DNA of 36,283 nucleotides from Oscillospiraceae bacterium (GCA_031271865.1 JAISUW010000023.1:1-36283); one strand, 5' to 3'; shown: positions 22,901 to 31,873, numbered from the stretch's first letter. The notes: generated from the letters alone by a model not told the origin. Numbers and translations: made by a program.

Positions 22901-25339
22901 GTGCTTAGCCAAGACCTCCGGAATCGGGCAAAAGAAATTGTTCAAACCCTCACCGCAGAAGAGAAACTCCGCCTCATTAACGGTGCCGACCAATGGCACA
23001 CCATTGACCTTTCCGCAAAGGGCTTACCTCCTGTCATGGTCAGCGACGGACCGCACGGCTTGCGCAAACAGGAAAGTGCCGGGAACCCCCTGGGCTTAGG
23101 CGCTTCTATTAAGACCGTCTGTTTCCCGACCGCCGCCGGAACCGCCGCCTCTTGGAACCGTGCTTTGCTCCGCCAACTGGGGGAATCCTTGGGCGAGATT
23201 GCCCAAAGCGAAGATGTATCCGTTGTCTTGGGTCCGGCCGTAAATATCAAACGCTCGCCGCTGTGCGGGCGTAATTTTGAGTATTTCAGCGAAGACCCCT
23301 ACCTGTCCGGTGAAATGGCCGTAGCGTATACCGAGGGCGTACAGTCCCGCGGTGTCGGTGTTTCCCTGAAGCACTTCGCCGCCAACAACCAAGAAACGCG
23401 CCGCATGACCGCAGAGAGTGTCGCCGACGAGCGTACCCTGCGCGAAATATACTACCCCTCCTTTGAGCAGACGGTCAAGCGCGCCGACCCATGGACGGTC
23501 ATGTGTTCCTATAACAAACTCTATGGGGAGTATGTTTCCGAAAGCAAAAAGGTACTTACCGACCTGCTTCGCGGCGAATGGGACTATGACGGCATGGTCG
23601 TATCCGATTGGGGCGCCACCTCCGACCGTGCCAAAGCTGCTGCCGCCGGGCAGGATTTGTCCATGCCGGGCGCATATCTCCTGTTTGAAAAAGAACTCAA
23701 AGATGCCCTCGCAAACGGTTCCCTCACCGAAGAACAGTTGAACACTGCTTGTGAGAATGTCGCTTGCCTTGTCCTGCGCGCTGCGGAAGGCAAAGCCGCC
23801 GCCCCCTGCGCCGACAATGCCGCCTACCATGAAACCGCCCGCCGTATGGCAACAGAAACGATGCCTCTCCTGAAAAACGACGGCATCCTCCCGCTCTCGA
23901 AGGACACCAAAGCGGCATTCTTGGGCGCTTTCGCGGAAGCGCCGCGCTTCCAAGGCGGCGGTTCCAGTCACGTCAATGCCTACAAGCCCACAAGTGCCGT
24001 TGCTGCCGCCGCCGCCGCCGGGCTTTCCGTCACTTACAGCAAAGCCTTTGGTTTGCATGATTTCCACTATGATTCAATTGCAGCCGCACCCGCCCTCCAA
24101 GCCGCGAAAGAAGCAGAAGTTGCTGTCATATTCGCCGCATTGCCCGACAACATGGACAACGAAGCGTTGGACCGCAAGAACATCGACCTCCCCCCCTGCC
24201 AAACGGAATTTATCCGGAAATGCGCCGAGGTGCAGCCAAACACAGTTGTGGTGCTTATGAACGGCTCCGCTGTCCGTATGCCTTGGGCGCCTCATGCCCG
24301 CGCCATCTTGGAGAGCTACTTGGGCGGCGAGGCTGTCGGCGAAGCGCAGATTGATTTGCTGTACGGGGACGCAAACCCCTCCGCCAAACTGGCGGAGTCT
24401 TTCCCGCTTGCTATGGAGGATGTCCCCTGCCATACCTATTTCCCCGGCAGCAAAACCGGCACAGAGTACCGCGAAGGTCTGTATGTCGGCTACCGCTATT
24501 ATGACAGCACCGGGAAAGATGTGCAGTTCCCCTTCGGGCACGGTCTGAGCTATACCGCTTTCAAATACAGCACCCCGCGCTGCTCGCCCGACAAGGTCAC
24601 GCTGCGCGTCACCAACACAGGTGAGCGTGACGGCGCAGAAATCGTACAAGTCTATGCTGCGCCGCCGCTGGGCGGGGTCATCTACCGCCCGGAACAGGTT
24701 CTGTGCGGGTTCGAAAAAGTCGAATTGGCAGCGGGCGAAAGCAAACGCGTTTCCATACAGTTGGATGTCCGCGCATTTCAATTCTATGATACTGCCAAAG
24801 CAGCTTTTGTGCCTTGCCCGGGGTCGTATGAATTGCGCATCGGCGCCTCCTCGCGCGATATCCGCCTGCGCGGCTCTGTGACCATAGAGGGCGACCGAAT
24901 CCAAGCGCCCATCCCGAAAGATGCCCTCCCGCACTACTTCGCCGCCGATGTGGAAAATATAACCGACGCCGAATTTGAATTGCTCTTGGGGCATCCTATA
25001 CCGGCAAGCGATTTCGCACCCGGCCGCCGCATCGGCTGGAACGAAACGCTGGATGACGCAGCAGACGGCAAAGCTGGCCGCTTCATCGGCAAAGTGATAC
25101 GCAAGAGTCTCGGACTGCTCGCCCCTCTCGTAGAAGAGTTGGGCAGCCCCGAAGTCCTCCTCGGCAGTGCCTTTGAAATGCCGGTGCGCGTCATTGCGCA
25201 ATGGGCCGGCGGCTTCATGGACAGACCCATGGCGGATTCCTTCATCTCCCTGCTGAATGACGAACACATCCTCAAATCCCTCTTCGGTCTCGGAACCGGT
25301 GCCATGCGAGGTCTCAAGAGAATGCTATGCAAAAAATAA
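22901..25339 (+). CDS. GH3 glycoside hydrolase (beta-glucosidase type)
   Basis: 812 residues, no signal peptide, so cytosolic. The N-terminal barrel has MVSDGPHGLRKQ, CFPTAAGTAASW, GRNFEYFSEDPYLSG, KHFAANNQETRR and the nucleophile Asp236 in GMVVSDWGAT. The second sandwich domain follows (KNDGILPLSK, QGGGSSHVNA), then a fibronectin-III-like domain with FPFGHGLSYTAFKYS. A C-terminal tail of about 130 residues (from roughly ALPHYFAAD) also occurs in other clostridial GH3 enzymes, as far as I recall. The start is GTG 22901 (8 bases after GGAG); the GTG at 22892 is too close to that site. The stop region overlaps the next gene. The substrate could be beta-glucoside or another beta-linked sugar. 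Confidence 0.93.
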   Translation: MLSQDLRNRAKEIVQTLTAEEKLRLINGADQWHTIDLSAKGLPPVMVSDGPHGLRKQESAGNPLGLGASIKTVCFPTAAGTAASWNRALLRQLGESLGEIAQSEDVSVVLGPAVNIKRSPLCGRNFEYFSEDPYLSGEMAVAYTEGVQSRGVGVSLKHFAANNQETRRMTAESVADERTLREIYYPSFEQTVKRADPWTVMCSYNKLYGEYVSESKKVLTDLLRGEWDYDGMVVSDWGATSDRAKAAAAGQDLSMPGAYLLFEKELKDALANGSLTEEQLNTACENVACLVLRAAEGKAAAPCADNAAYHETARRMATETMPLLKNDGILPLSKDTKAAFLGAFAEAPRFQGGGSSHVNAYKPTSAVAAAAAAGLSVTYSKAFGLHDFHYDSIAAAPALQAAKEAEVAVIFAALPDNMDNEALDRKNIDLPPCQTEFIRKCAEVQPNTVVVLMNGSAVRMPWAPHARAILESYLGGEAVGEAQIDLLYGDANPSAKLAESFPLAMEDVPCHTYFPGSKTGTEYREGLYVGYRYYDSTGKDVQFPFGHGLSYTAFKYSTPRCSPDKVTLRVTNTGERDGAEIVQVYAAPPLGGVIYRPEQVLCGFEKVELAAGESKRVSIQLDVRAFQFYDTAKAAFVPCPGSYELRIGASSRDIRLRGSVTIEGDRIQAPIPKDALPHYFAADVENITDAEFELLLGHPIPASDFAPGRRIGWNETLDDAADGKAGRFIGKVIRKSLGLLAPLVEELGSPEVLLGSAFEMPVRVIAQWAGGFMDRPMADSFISLLNDEHILKSLFGLGTGAMRGLKRMLCKK

Positions 25340-26481
25340 TGTATGACACAATCATCATCGGCGGCGGCGCTTCCGGTTTAGCCGCCGCTGTGTCTATGCG
25401 CCGCGCGCACCCCACAAAGCGCGTCGCCGTCGTGGAGCGCCTCCCGCGTGTCGGGAAGAAATTGCTCGCCACCGGCAACGGCCGCTGCAATCTCGGGAAC
25501 ACCAATGCCTTAACGCACCCCTATACGAATGCCGCGTTCGCCCGCCCGGCATTGGAAGCCTTTGACCCAAAGTCTTTCTTTCTCTCTATCGGAATCGCCG
25601 TGCGAAGTGACAGCGAGGGAAGGCTCTATCCCCTCGGCAACCAAGCTGCCACCGTACTTGATGCCCTGCGCTTCTCCGCCGAGCGGGAAGGTACAAAAAT
25701 AATTACAGACACAGCCATTCATATGGCCGAGTATTCGAACAATCGTTTCCTTCTCAATGATTCCATGGAATGCGAAACCCTCCTCCTCGCAGCCGGCGGC
25801 GAAGCAGCTCCCCAACACGGTACCGACGGCGGCGGCTTCTCTCTCCTGCGCCAGTTCGGTCATACCATCACACCGCTGAAACCCGCCCTCGTACCCCTGA
25901 CAGCCGCAGGGACTGCCCCCCTCAAAGGCACACGGATACAAGGAAACTTCTCCCTTCTTGACAGCAAGGAATGCCTCCTCGCCGAAAGCAGCGGTGAAAT
26001 CCTCTTCACCGACACCGGCATCAGCGGCATAGCTGCCATGGATGTATCCCGCCGCGCTGCACCGGGTTGCCTCTTTTGCATTGACAGCCTTCCGATGTAC
26101 AGTACGGAAGAATCCGCGAATCTGCTTCGCCGATTCCGCTGCGACAACCCTACCGCTCCGTGGGAGCAACTCCTGAGCGGTCTGCTCCCCAAAGCCTATG
26201 CCTCTGCCCTATGCAAAGCCGCCCCTTCCGCCGAATCCGCTGACTTCGCCCGTCTCTGCAAAGCATTCTGCTTCTCGGTCACCGGCACCCGCGGCTGGAA
26301 AGACGCACAGGTTACGCATGGCGGCGCACACATCTCCGGCTGGAGTTCCCACACACTCCGCTCGCGGTTGGTTCCCAACTTATACGCCGCCGGCGAAGTG
26401 TTGGATGTGGACGGCCTTTGCGGCGGCTTTAACCTCCAGTGGGCCTTTGCCTCCGGCTGTCTCGCAGGTCAACTTCTGTAA
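25327..26481 (+). CDS. YhiN/HI0933-type flavoprotein
   Basis: 384 residues. N-terminal FAD-binding Rossmann motif IIIGGGASGLAAAVSM (9-24) with Glu37 ending the fold, and the family signature LLATGNGRCNLGNTN (46-60). GGEAAPQHGTDGGGF stands where relatives have GGxSYPxTGSTGDGY. The C-terminal THGGAHISGW and NLYAAGEVLDVDGLCGGFNLQWAFASG match the aminoacetone-oxidase-like family. The physiological role is poorly defined. It overlaps the GH3 gene by 13 bases. ATG 25327 is chosen; ATG 25339 is possible but has no ribosome site. Confidence 0.92.
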   Translation: MQKIMYDTIIIGGGASGLAAAVSMRRAHPTKRVAVVERLPRVGKKLLATGNGRCNLGNTNALTHPYTNAAFARPALEAFDPKSFFLSIGIAVRSDSEGRLYPLGNQAATVLDALRFSAEREGTKIITDTAIHMAEYSNNRFLLNDSMECETLLLAAGGEAAPQHGTDGGGFSLLRQFGHTITPLKPALVPLTAAGTAPLKGTRIQGNFSLLDSKECLLAESSGEILFTDTGISGIAAMDVSRRAAPGCLFCIDSLPMYSTEESANLLRRFRCDNPTAPWEQLLSGLLPKAYASALCKAAPSAESADFARLCKAFCFSVTGTRGWKDAQVTHGGAHISGWSSHTLRSRLVPNLYAAGEVLDVDGLCGGFNLQWAFASGCLAGQLL

Positions 26482-26500
26482 GGAAAGTGCAGGATCTCCC

Positions 26501-27619
26501 ATGCTTATCCGCAACGCCGCCGTTTTCACCGGAGATGGCTTCCAACGCCTCGATGTGCGCACCGCAGGCGGTATCATAACGGAAATCGGTTCCCACCTCC
26601 CGCAAACAAATGAATTACTGAATGAATGCCCATGCCTCGAAGCGGATGGCTTATATATGCTACCCGGCTTTGTGGACATCCATGTCCATGGTTTCGCGGG
26701 AACGGATGTCAGCGACGGCAGCGAAGAAAGTGTATTGGCACTCTCTAAGCATCTTGCGGCAAAAGGCATCACGTGCTTCTGCCCAACCACCATGACACTC
26801 CCCTGCGAAAAGCTTGCTGCCGCCGTCCGGGCCATCGGTAACAGTATGGGCAAAGAAAAGGGGGCACACATCCTCGGTGTGCATCTGGAAGGTCCGTACA
26901 TTTCGCCCGAACGGGTGGGTGCCCAAGACAAAACAGCCGTACGGCCGCCGCATAGGAATGAATTCCGTGCTCTGCAAGCCCTTGCGCCCATCGAGTTAAT
27001 TTCGGCGGCTCCCGAAGTCCCGGGCGCATTGGAATTTGCGCAGGAAACATCTTGCAGTTGCACGATCAGCGTTGCACACACCTCGGCGACATATAGCGAA
27101 ACTGTGCTTGGCTTAGAAAGCGGTTTCAGCCATTTCACCCACTTATATAATGCCATGCCGCCCCTGCACCACCGCGAACCCGGTCCCATTGCGGCGGCAT
27201 TCGAAAGCCGGTGCGCGACGGCGGAATTAATTTGCGACGGCATCCACGTATCAGCACCCATGCTGCACCTGGCATTCCGCGAACTGGGGCGCGACCGTGC
27301 AGTTGTTGTAAGCGATGCGGTGAGCGGCGCAGGTGCAGAATTGATTCATTCCGCATGGTATCTGCCGGACGGGAAGACCTTAGCGGGAAGTGCAACCAAT
27401 CTCTTCGAGGAATACAGGAAGCTCTTATCCATCGGGATAGCGGAGGCGACGGTCATCCGCGCCTGTACCGTCAACCCTGCCCGCGTGGTTCGCAAAGCAG
27501 AAGAAATCGGCTCCATTGCCATCGGCAAGCGCGCCAACTTTCTGCTTGCAGACCGACACCGTAACCTAATTGCAACTTATATAGGAGGAGTGGAATACAA
27601 CGCCCATGTTGAGATTTGA
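26501..27619 (+). CDS. nagA: N-acetylglucosamine-6-phosphate deacetylase
   Basis: 372 residues. It removes acetate from GlcNAc-6-phosphate, feeding amino sugars into glycolysis or cell-wall synthesis. It is an amidohydrolase barrel with PGFVDIHVHGFAGTD (His61, His63), GVHLEGPYISPE (metal Glu130), VAHTSATY (His193), HFTHLYNAMPPLHHREPG (His214) and the catalytic Asp272 in VVSDAVSGAG. ATG 26501 after GCAGGA is the start; a long upstream extension in this frame only reads through the flavoprotein gene. It follows that gene by 19 bases and overlaps the HAD gene by 14. No nagB is in the window. Confidence 0.95.
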   Translation: MLIRNAAVFTGDGFQRLDVRTAGGIITEIGSHLPQTNELLNECPCLEADGLYMLPGFVDIHVHGFAGTDVSDGSEESVLALSKHLAAKGITCFCPTTMTLPCEKLAAAVRAIGNSMGKEKGAHILGVHLEGPYISPERVGAQDKTAVRPPHRNEFRALQALAPIELISAAPEVPGALEFAQETSCSCTISVAHTSATYSETVLGLESGFSHFTHLYNAMPPLHHREPGPIAAAFESRCATAELICDGIHVSAPMLHLAFRELGRDRAVVVSDAVSGAGAELIHSAWYLPDGKTLAGSATNLFEEYRKLLSIGIAEATVIRACTVNPARVVRKAEEIGSIAIGKRANFLLADRHRNLIATYIGGVEYNAHVEI

Positions 27620-28265
27620 TGCTGTTTTGTTCGATTTTGACGGCACTTTTGCCGACACAGCGGAAGGCATTGTCGCCAGCGCAAACTACGCTTTGCGGAC
27701 GCTTGGATACCCGGAACATACCACGGAGAGTTGGCGGCCCTGCCTGGGACCGTCCTTGGAGTTTGCTTTCCATACGTTTGTGGGAATGCCGTTGGAGCAG
27801 GCACACGAAGCCATCCGGCTGTATCGCTCCGTATACGGAGCCGGCAACCACCTGTTACTGTCGGTGTTTCCCGGCATGGACACCCTCCTCTTACGAATGA
27901 ATGAATGCGGAATCAAAGCAGGTATCGCTACCACCAAACCTACCAAGTACGCTGCGGAGATCTTGGAAAAGCTGGGATATCTGAAATACTTCACAGCCGT
28001 CTGCGGAACGGAATTAAACCGGCACAACTCCGACAAATCGGATCTGGTTCGGGCTGCGCTTGCGGTCTGCGGAACAGCGCCGAACCGCACCCTCATGGTG
28101 GGGGACCGTAAATATGACATCTTGGGCGCAAAAATGAATGAATGCCGCAGCTGCGGGGTACTGTACGGCTTCGGGAGCGAAGCGGAGCTTCGCGAAGCAG
28201 GCGCAGACTGCATCGTGTCGGATGTTGCGGAATTAATGGAATTAATTCTCGGCGCAAACAGATAA
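27606..28265 (+). CDS. HAD-family phosphatase, phosphoglycolate-phosphatase-like
   Basis: 219 residues. Motif I FDFDGTFADT (nucleophile Asp10, Asp12), a helical cap (about 20-85), motif II GIATTKPTKYA, Lys in motif III and motif IV MVGDRKYDILGAKMN. The layout is that of Gph/PpaX-type phosphatases, which act on small phosphoesters; the substrate cannot be read. The start overlaps the nagA stop by 14 bases, so it is cotranscribed with nagA. It is not obviously tied to amino-sugar metabolism except by position. Confidence 0.9.
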   Translation: MLRFDAVLFDFDGTFADTAEGIVASANYALRTLGYPEHTTESWRPCLGPSLEFAFHTFVGMPLEQAHEAIRLYRSVYGAGNHLLLSVFPGMDTLLLRMNECGIKAGIATTKPTKYAAEILEKLGYLKYFTAVCGTELNRHNSDKSDLVRAALAVCGTAPNRTLMVGDRKYDILGAKMNECRSCGVLYGFGSEAELREAGADCIVSDVAELMELILGANR

Positions 28266-28282
28266 AATTCACACATAATCCC

Positions 28283-28311
28283 TTGCTATCTGCGTAGTTT
28301 TGTTATATAAT
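28283..28311 (+). promoter_or_regulatory. Promoter of the mgtC-like gene
   Basis: TTGCTA (28283-28288), 17 bases, TATAAT (28306-28311), about 33 bases ahead of the TTG start at 28344. Confidence 0.72.
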
Positions 28312-28343
28312 ATAGGGTAACAAACAGAAGAGAGAGATGTGTT

Positions 28344-29081
28344 TTGAGAGCGTTTTTACTCAAGCTATGGGAGATACCTGACATTCAGATGGCCGTAACA
28401 ACATTCGTGCGGTTGGGCGTAGCCGCATTGCTCGGCGGTGTTATCGGTATGGAGCGCGAACACTCGCACCGTCCGGCCGGTCTGCGGACACATATCTTGG
28501 TCGCTGTAGGTGCGGCACTCGTGATGTGTACGTCAGAGTACATCTTTACTTACTACCAAGAGGTATTTGAGCTGAAGTCCGTACCCGACCCGGCGCGGTT
28601 GGGTGCACAAGTCATCAGCGGTATCGGCTTCCTCGGTGCAGGTACAATTCTGCGGGAGGGCTTCTCCGTCAAGGGACTGACAACGGCTGCCTCCTTGTGG
28701 AGCGTTTCCTGCGTAGGCTTGGCTGTAGGCATAGGCTTTTGGCCCGGGGCAGTCATAGCCACGTTGGTGATATTCTTTGTGCTGAATGTAGTGAAGCGCC
28801 TCCCCCTCCGCAATCCGGGCACACGCATTGTCTATGTCGGTGTAGAGGATATAGACGATGCCTCCGCCGACATTATCGGAGCCATCCAGCGCGGCGGCGC
28901 CAAGTACCAGAACATCAGTATTATGCCTCCGGCAGACCGCGCAACCGCCGCTTTCCTGAGTAAAGAGACGCACTCCGTCTTAATCATCACCGTCTTCATG
29001 AAGCCCTCCGCCTCTACGGCTTTCCTAAAAGAAACGCTCCTGCGCGTGGACGGTGTCAAGGATGTCTATATCGAAGACTGA
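28344..29081 (+). CDS. MgtC/SapB-family membrane protein
   Basis: 245 residues. The MgtC domain has several membrane spans with the conserved segments GGVIGMEREHSHRPAGLRTHILVAVGAALVM (about 35-64), ARLGAQVISGIGFLGAGTIL and GLTTAASLWSVSCVGLAVGIG. A soluble C-terminal domain (about 155-245) resembles a small ACT-like fold. Family members influence Mg homeostasis, ATP synthase activity or phosphate uptake in other bacteria; this one's role is unknown. Start TTG 28344 follows AGAGAGA and its own promoter. Confidence 0.92.
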   Translation: MRAFLLKLWEIPDIQMAVTTFVRLGVAALLGGVIGMEREHSHRPAGLRTHILVAVGAALVMCTSEYIFTYYQEVFELKSVPDPARLGAQVISGIGFLGAGTILREGFSVKGLTTAASLWSVSCVGLAVGIGFWPGAVIATLVIFFVLNVVKRLPLRNPGTRIVYVGVEDIDDASADIIGAIQRGGAKYQNISIMPPADRATAAFLSKETHSVLIITVFMKPSASTAFLKETLLRVDGVKDVYIED

Positions 29082-29148
29082 CTCCTGTTGTGGTAACGGA
29101 ACATAAGCTGCACTTCTGCTATCTATCCAACGAATAGGACAAGCCCAT

Positions 29149-29742
29149 ATGAAGCCATCCTCTCCTTTCTACGCCTTACTGCTGCGAATGCGGCACATCA
29201 CCCGCTGGCCGCTCATGCGCTCCGCTGAGCCGGAAAACCTCTCCTCCCATTCGCTGGAAACGGCCGTTTTGGCACACGCCTTAGCTACGATTGATAACGA
29301 GCGCTTTGGTGCCGCTGTCGATACCGATAGGGTTTCTACCCTCGCCCTCTTCCACGATGCCTCCGAGGTCCTGACCGGCGACCTCCCTACCCCGGTAAAG
29401 TATCACTCCCCCGCCCTGCGGCAAGCCTATGCCACCGTTGAAGATGCCGCCATCGGGCGACTCCTCTCTCTCCTGCCGCCGGACTTGCTCCCCGCCTATA
29501 CCCCTTTGCTGCAAATCCAAGAATGCGATAAGCCACTGTGGAAGTATGTCAAAGCTGCCGACAAACTCTCCGCCCTCCTAAAGTGCAAGGCTGAACTCCG
29601 CGCAGGAAACGATGAGTTTCGTACCGCTCACCAAACCATCCTCATCGCCTTGCATAACATGGATATGCCTGCTTTGGAGGCGTTCCTCGCGGAGTTCCTG
29701 CCGGCCTTCGATGAGCCTATAGATGGGCTGCTGTTTACGTGA
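29149..29742 (+). CDS. yfbR: YfbR-like 5'-deoxynucleotidase (HD domain)
   Basis: 197 residues. Closely resembles E. coli YfbR, which dephosphorylates deoxyribonucleoside 5'-monophosphates. It has HITRWPLMRSAEPENLSSHSLE (Arg19, Trp20, His34), LFHDASEVLTGDLPTPVKYHSP (His69, Asp70) and KAADKLSALLKC (last metal Asp). The N-terminal half matches the enterobacterial protein as I remember it. The start ATG 29149 has AGGA upstream. It is followed by a palindromic element that probably terminates its transcript. Confidence 0.94.
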   Translation: MKPSSPFYALLLRMRHITRWPLMRSAEPENLSSHSLETAVLAHALATIDNERFGAAVDTDRVSTLALFHDASEVLTGDLPTPVKYHSPALRQAYATVEDAAIGRLLSLLPPDLLPAYTPLLQIQECDKPLWKYVKAADKLSALLKCKAELRAGNDEFRTAHQTILIALHNMDMPALEAFLAEFLPAFDEPIDGLLFT

Positions 29743-29749
29743 GGATAAT

Positions 29750-29805
29750 GCCCCGTAGGGGCACCTATGCCCCTACAGGGCACTAGAGCCCCTACGGGGC
29801 TTTTT
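29750..29805 (+). terminator. Triple GCCCC-palindrome element with terminator
   Basis: Three nested dyads fill the gap between yfbR and the uracil-DNA glycosylase gene: GCCCC-GTA-GGGGC (29750-29762), TGCCC-CTACA-GGGCA (29768-29782) and AGCCCC-TAC-GGGGCT (29787-29801) followed by five T (29801-29805). The first 13 bases are also the exact reverse complement of 29788-29800, so a single long cruciform is possible. The last dyad looks like an intrinsic terminator. The whole resembles REP-type intergenic palindromes. Confidence 0.75.
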
Positions 29806-29818
29806 CCAAGGAGAACAC

Positions 29819-30376
29819 ATGGACATCCAAACGCTGCGTACTGCATGTACCGACTGTCAGAAGTGTCCCCTGGGACGCACCCGGACGAACTTAGTATTCG
29901 GGGTGGGAAATCCGGAGGCCGATGTGCTGTTCATCGGCGAAGGTCCCGGAGAGCAAGAGGATTTACAGGGAGAACCGTTTGTGGGGCGTTCGGGGCAATT
30001 GCTGGACAAGATGCTGGCATGTGTAGACTTTTCGCGCAAAGAGAACATCTACATCGCGAACATGGTCAAGTGCCGGCCGCCGCAAAACCGAGATCCCTCA
30101 CCGGAGGAGGTAAATGCCTGCCTGCCATGGCTGACGGCGCAGGTAGAAGCAATCCGGCCGAAGATTATTGTCTGCTTAGGCCGTGTAGCCGCGATACGGC
30201 TCATCAAACCGGACTTCAAGGTGACGCGGGAGCATGGGCAGTTTTTTCGGCACAATGGGATTCTGCGGATGGGAACCTATCACCCTGCGTACCTGCTGCG
30301 CGACCCGCGCAACAAACCGGCAGCAATGGAAGACCTCCTGCGGGTCAGAGCGCAACTGGAAGCGTTAACAGAATAA
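29819..30376 (+). CDS. Family-4 uracil-DNA glycosylase (Fe-S)
   Basis: 185 residues. Removes uracil from DNA to start base-excision repair. Cys10/Cys13/Cys16 in [11 protein letters not shown] and the later Cys in [23 protein letters not shown] supply the 4Fe-4S cluster. The active-site blocks are [26 protein letters not shown] and [10 protein letters not shown]. Unlike E. coli Ung, this family carries the iron-sulfur cluster and is common in Clostridia. Start ATG 29819 with AAGGAGA upstream. Confidence 0.95.
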   Translation: MDIQTLRTACTDCQKCPLGRTRTNLVFGVGNPEADVLFIGEGPGEQEDLQGEPFVGRSGQLLDKMLACVDFSRKENIYIANMVKCRPPQNRDPSPEEVNACLPWLTAQVEAIRPKIIVCLGRVAAIRLIKPDFKVTREHGQFFRHNGILRMGTYHPAYLLRDPRNKPAAMEDLLRVRAQLEALTE

Positions 30377-30390
30377 ATCTGCCAAAGGGC

Positions 30391-30419
30391 TTGACTCACG
30401 CCCTGCTTTGCGGTATAAT
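30391..30419 (+). promoter_or_regulatory. Promoter of the GH-A-like gene
   Basis: TTGACT (30391-30396), a 17-base spacer and TATAAT (30414-30419) give a strong promoter. It leaves a leader of about 143 bases before ATG 30569. I recognise no riboswitch class in that leader. Confidence 0.78.
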
Positions 30420-30568
30420 TGCTAGGAACTGCACACTGCCCCTATGGTTTAAGTATGGCATCACGCAAAATCCTTGCTGCGGACCTCTGCACGTTCTCAA
30501 ACGGCAAGTACGGGTAAGCGGTGACGGCGTGAACCGATATTTCCACCCACAGAGGAGGACACATACCC

Positions 30569-31792
30569 ATGGAAGACTTCATCAAAAACCAAATCCTGTC
30601 CGGCGTAAAAATCGCACCCATCAACCTGCTGAAATCCTACTTCATCAAGCAGACCAACCCTGCCGTGGAAGCGGCGAAACGAAAGCTCGGCGGAAAGTTC
30701 CTCAAAGGCGTCTGCCACCCCTCTGAGAACTTTGAACAGATTAAAGGCGCCGGCATCCAATACTTCCGTCCGGATGCGCCTGTCCCCTTTGATGCGGACG
30801 GTAACCTCCGGGAGGACTACAAGAACTTCAAGGCAAAACTTCAGCGCTACGCAGACAACGGCATCAAAGCCTTCGTCGTCACCCCCTACCACTCATCTTT
30901 CCGGGAGTTGGGCATAGAGTGCCGCACCCCGGAGGGCGAAGCCAAAATCTGCGAAGCCGCGCGCTTCTATGTGCAGGATCTCAGGGACGTTGCCATTGGC
31001 TTCCAAGTTACCAATGAGCAGGGGGTGCCGCGCTTCACGAATCCCCTCTCCATGAAAGAAGCGGCACACTACATTGGGGTGCAGCTCCAAGCTATGTACC
31101 CCCTGCGCGGTGATTTGCTCATCGGCTACAACTCCGGCGGACCGCAGTGCGACCTGCATGAACTGATGAAGCCGTGGCACCAATACTGCGACTACATCGG
31201 CATAGATGTCTATATCGGATGCTTCACGCCGGTCGGGAACTGGATGTATCTCTTTGATGCTTGCCTGCGCTTCCTGTATGCCTATACAGGCAAGCCGATA
31301 CTGCTGACGGAGTTCGGCTACATCTCCGGCGGGGCTCCAAAGACTGCTGAGGAGAAGAAAGCCGTCCTGCAGCGCTATGGGGTGTCCAGCGAGGCGGAAG
31401 CCCGCGCCGACATCAAGGCGTTCGTGGAGAAACTCCCGGAGCGCATCCGCAACCAGGTGTACAACAACGCCAGCGGTGACTGGGGGGACTTCCTCTTCCA
31501 GATAGACTTCTGCTACCACTTCTACAGTGAACTGCCGAAGAAAGTGGTCATCAAGAAGTACCCGCACACGCCGGAGGGGCAAGCCGGCTTCTATACCGCC
31601 ATTTGGCCGCGGCTCAAGAAGCTGCCTTTCCTGCTGGGCGCTTTTGTGTACTGCTGGGGCGATTCGCACCGTTGCTATGTCTGCGGGCAGGAGGATTGTC
31701 CGACGGAGACCCGCTGGGGACTGACCACCGTTGACGGCAAGGAGAAGCCCTCCTATTACGCCGTGCAGGAGGCTCTGGCTAAGATAGACTGA
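30569..31792 (+). CDS. GH-A-like TIM-barrel protein, unassigned glycoside hydrolase
   Basis: 407 residues, no signal peptide. The pattern suggests a clan GH-A barrel: KGVCHPSENFEQIKGAGIQYFRPD near the N-terminus, a likely acid/base Glu150 in FQVTNEQG at the end of strand 4, IGIDVYIG, a likely nucleophile Glu248 in PILLTEFGYISGG at strand 7, and a terminal GAFVYCWGDS with Trp. A Cys-rich piece (CYVCGQEDCPTETRWGL, 369-385) near the end may bind metal. I cannot place it in a GH family. It stands alone between its own promoter and a terminator. Other cytosolic glycosidases in the window suggest a role on imported oligosaccharides (inference). Confidence 0.7.
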   Translation: MEDFIKNQILSGVKIAPINLLKSYFIKQTNPAVEAAKRKLGGKFLKGVCHPSENFEQIKGAGIQYFRPDAPVPFDADGNLREDYKNFKAKLQRYADNGIKAFVVTPYHSSFRELGIECRTPEGEAKICEAARFYVQDLRDVAIGFQVTNEQGVPRFTNPLSMKEAAHYIGVQLQAMYPLRGDLLIGYNSGGPQCDLHELMKPWHQYCDYIGIDVYIGCFTPVGNWMYLFDACLRFLYAYTGKPILLTEFGYISGGAPKTAEEKKAVLQRYGVSSEAEARADIKAFVEKLPERIRNQVYNNASGDWGDFLFQIDFCYHFYSELPKKVVIKKYPHTPEGQAGFYTAIWPRLKKLPFLLGAFVYCWGDSHRCYVCGQEDCPTETRWGLTTVDGKEKPSYYAVQEALAKID

Positions 31793-31814
31793 CGAAACCC
31801 AACCGCTACAGATA

Positions 31815-31846
31815 GCCGCCGGGCGTTCTCCCGGCGGTGTTTTTTG
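31815..31846 (+). terminator. Intrinsic terminator of the GH-A-like gene
   Basis: CCGCCGGG (31816-31823), loop CGTTCT, CCCGGCGG (31830-31837), then TGTTTTTTGTGTTTTTTC. It begins about 23 bases after the stop codon. Confidence 0.92.
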
Positions 31847-31873
31847 TGTTTTTTCTTTTTTTCGCATCTACCC

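Noticed and set aside
23096..25267. Long minus-strand open frames (323 and 397 residues) opposite the GH3 gene
   Set aside because: They are antisense shadows of a clear GH3 coding sequence, with no family pattern and no ribosome sites.
26198..26500. In-frame 101-residue extension upstream of nagA
   Set aside because: It reads through the flavoprotein gene in another frame and has no similarity to NagA; ATG 26501 has a ribosome site and a proper NagA start.
30420..30568. Riboswitch or SRP/6S-type RNA in the leader
   Set aside because: I compared it from memory with common classes and found no conserved core; kept only as an unusual long leader.
30893..31867. 324-residue minus-strand frame opposite the GH-A-like gene
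   Set aside because: Antisense to a gene with its own promoter, ribosome site and terminator; the frame runs through that terminator and shows no recognisable domain.
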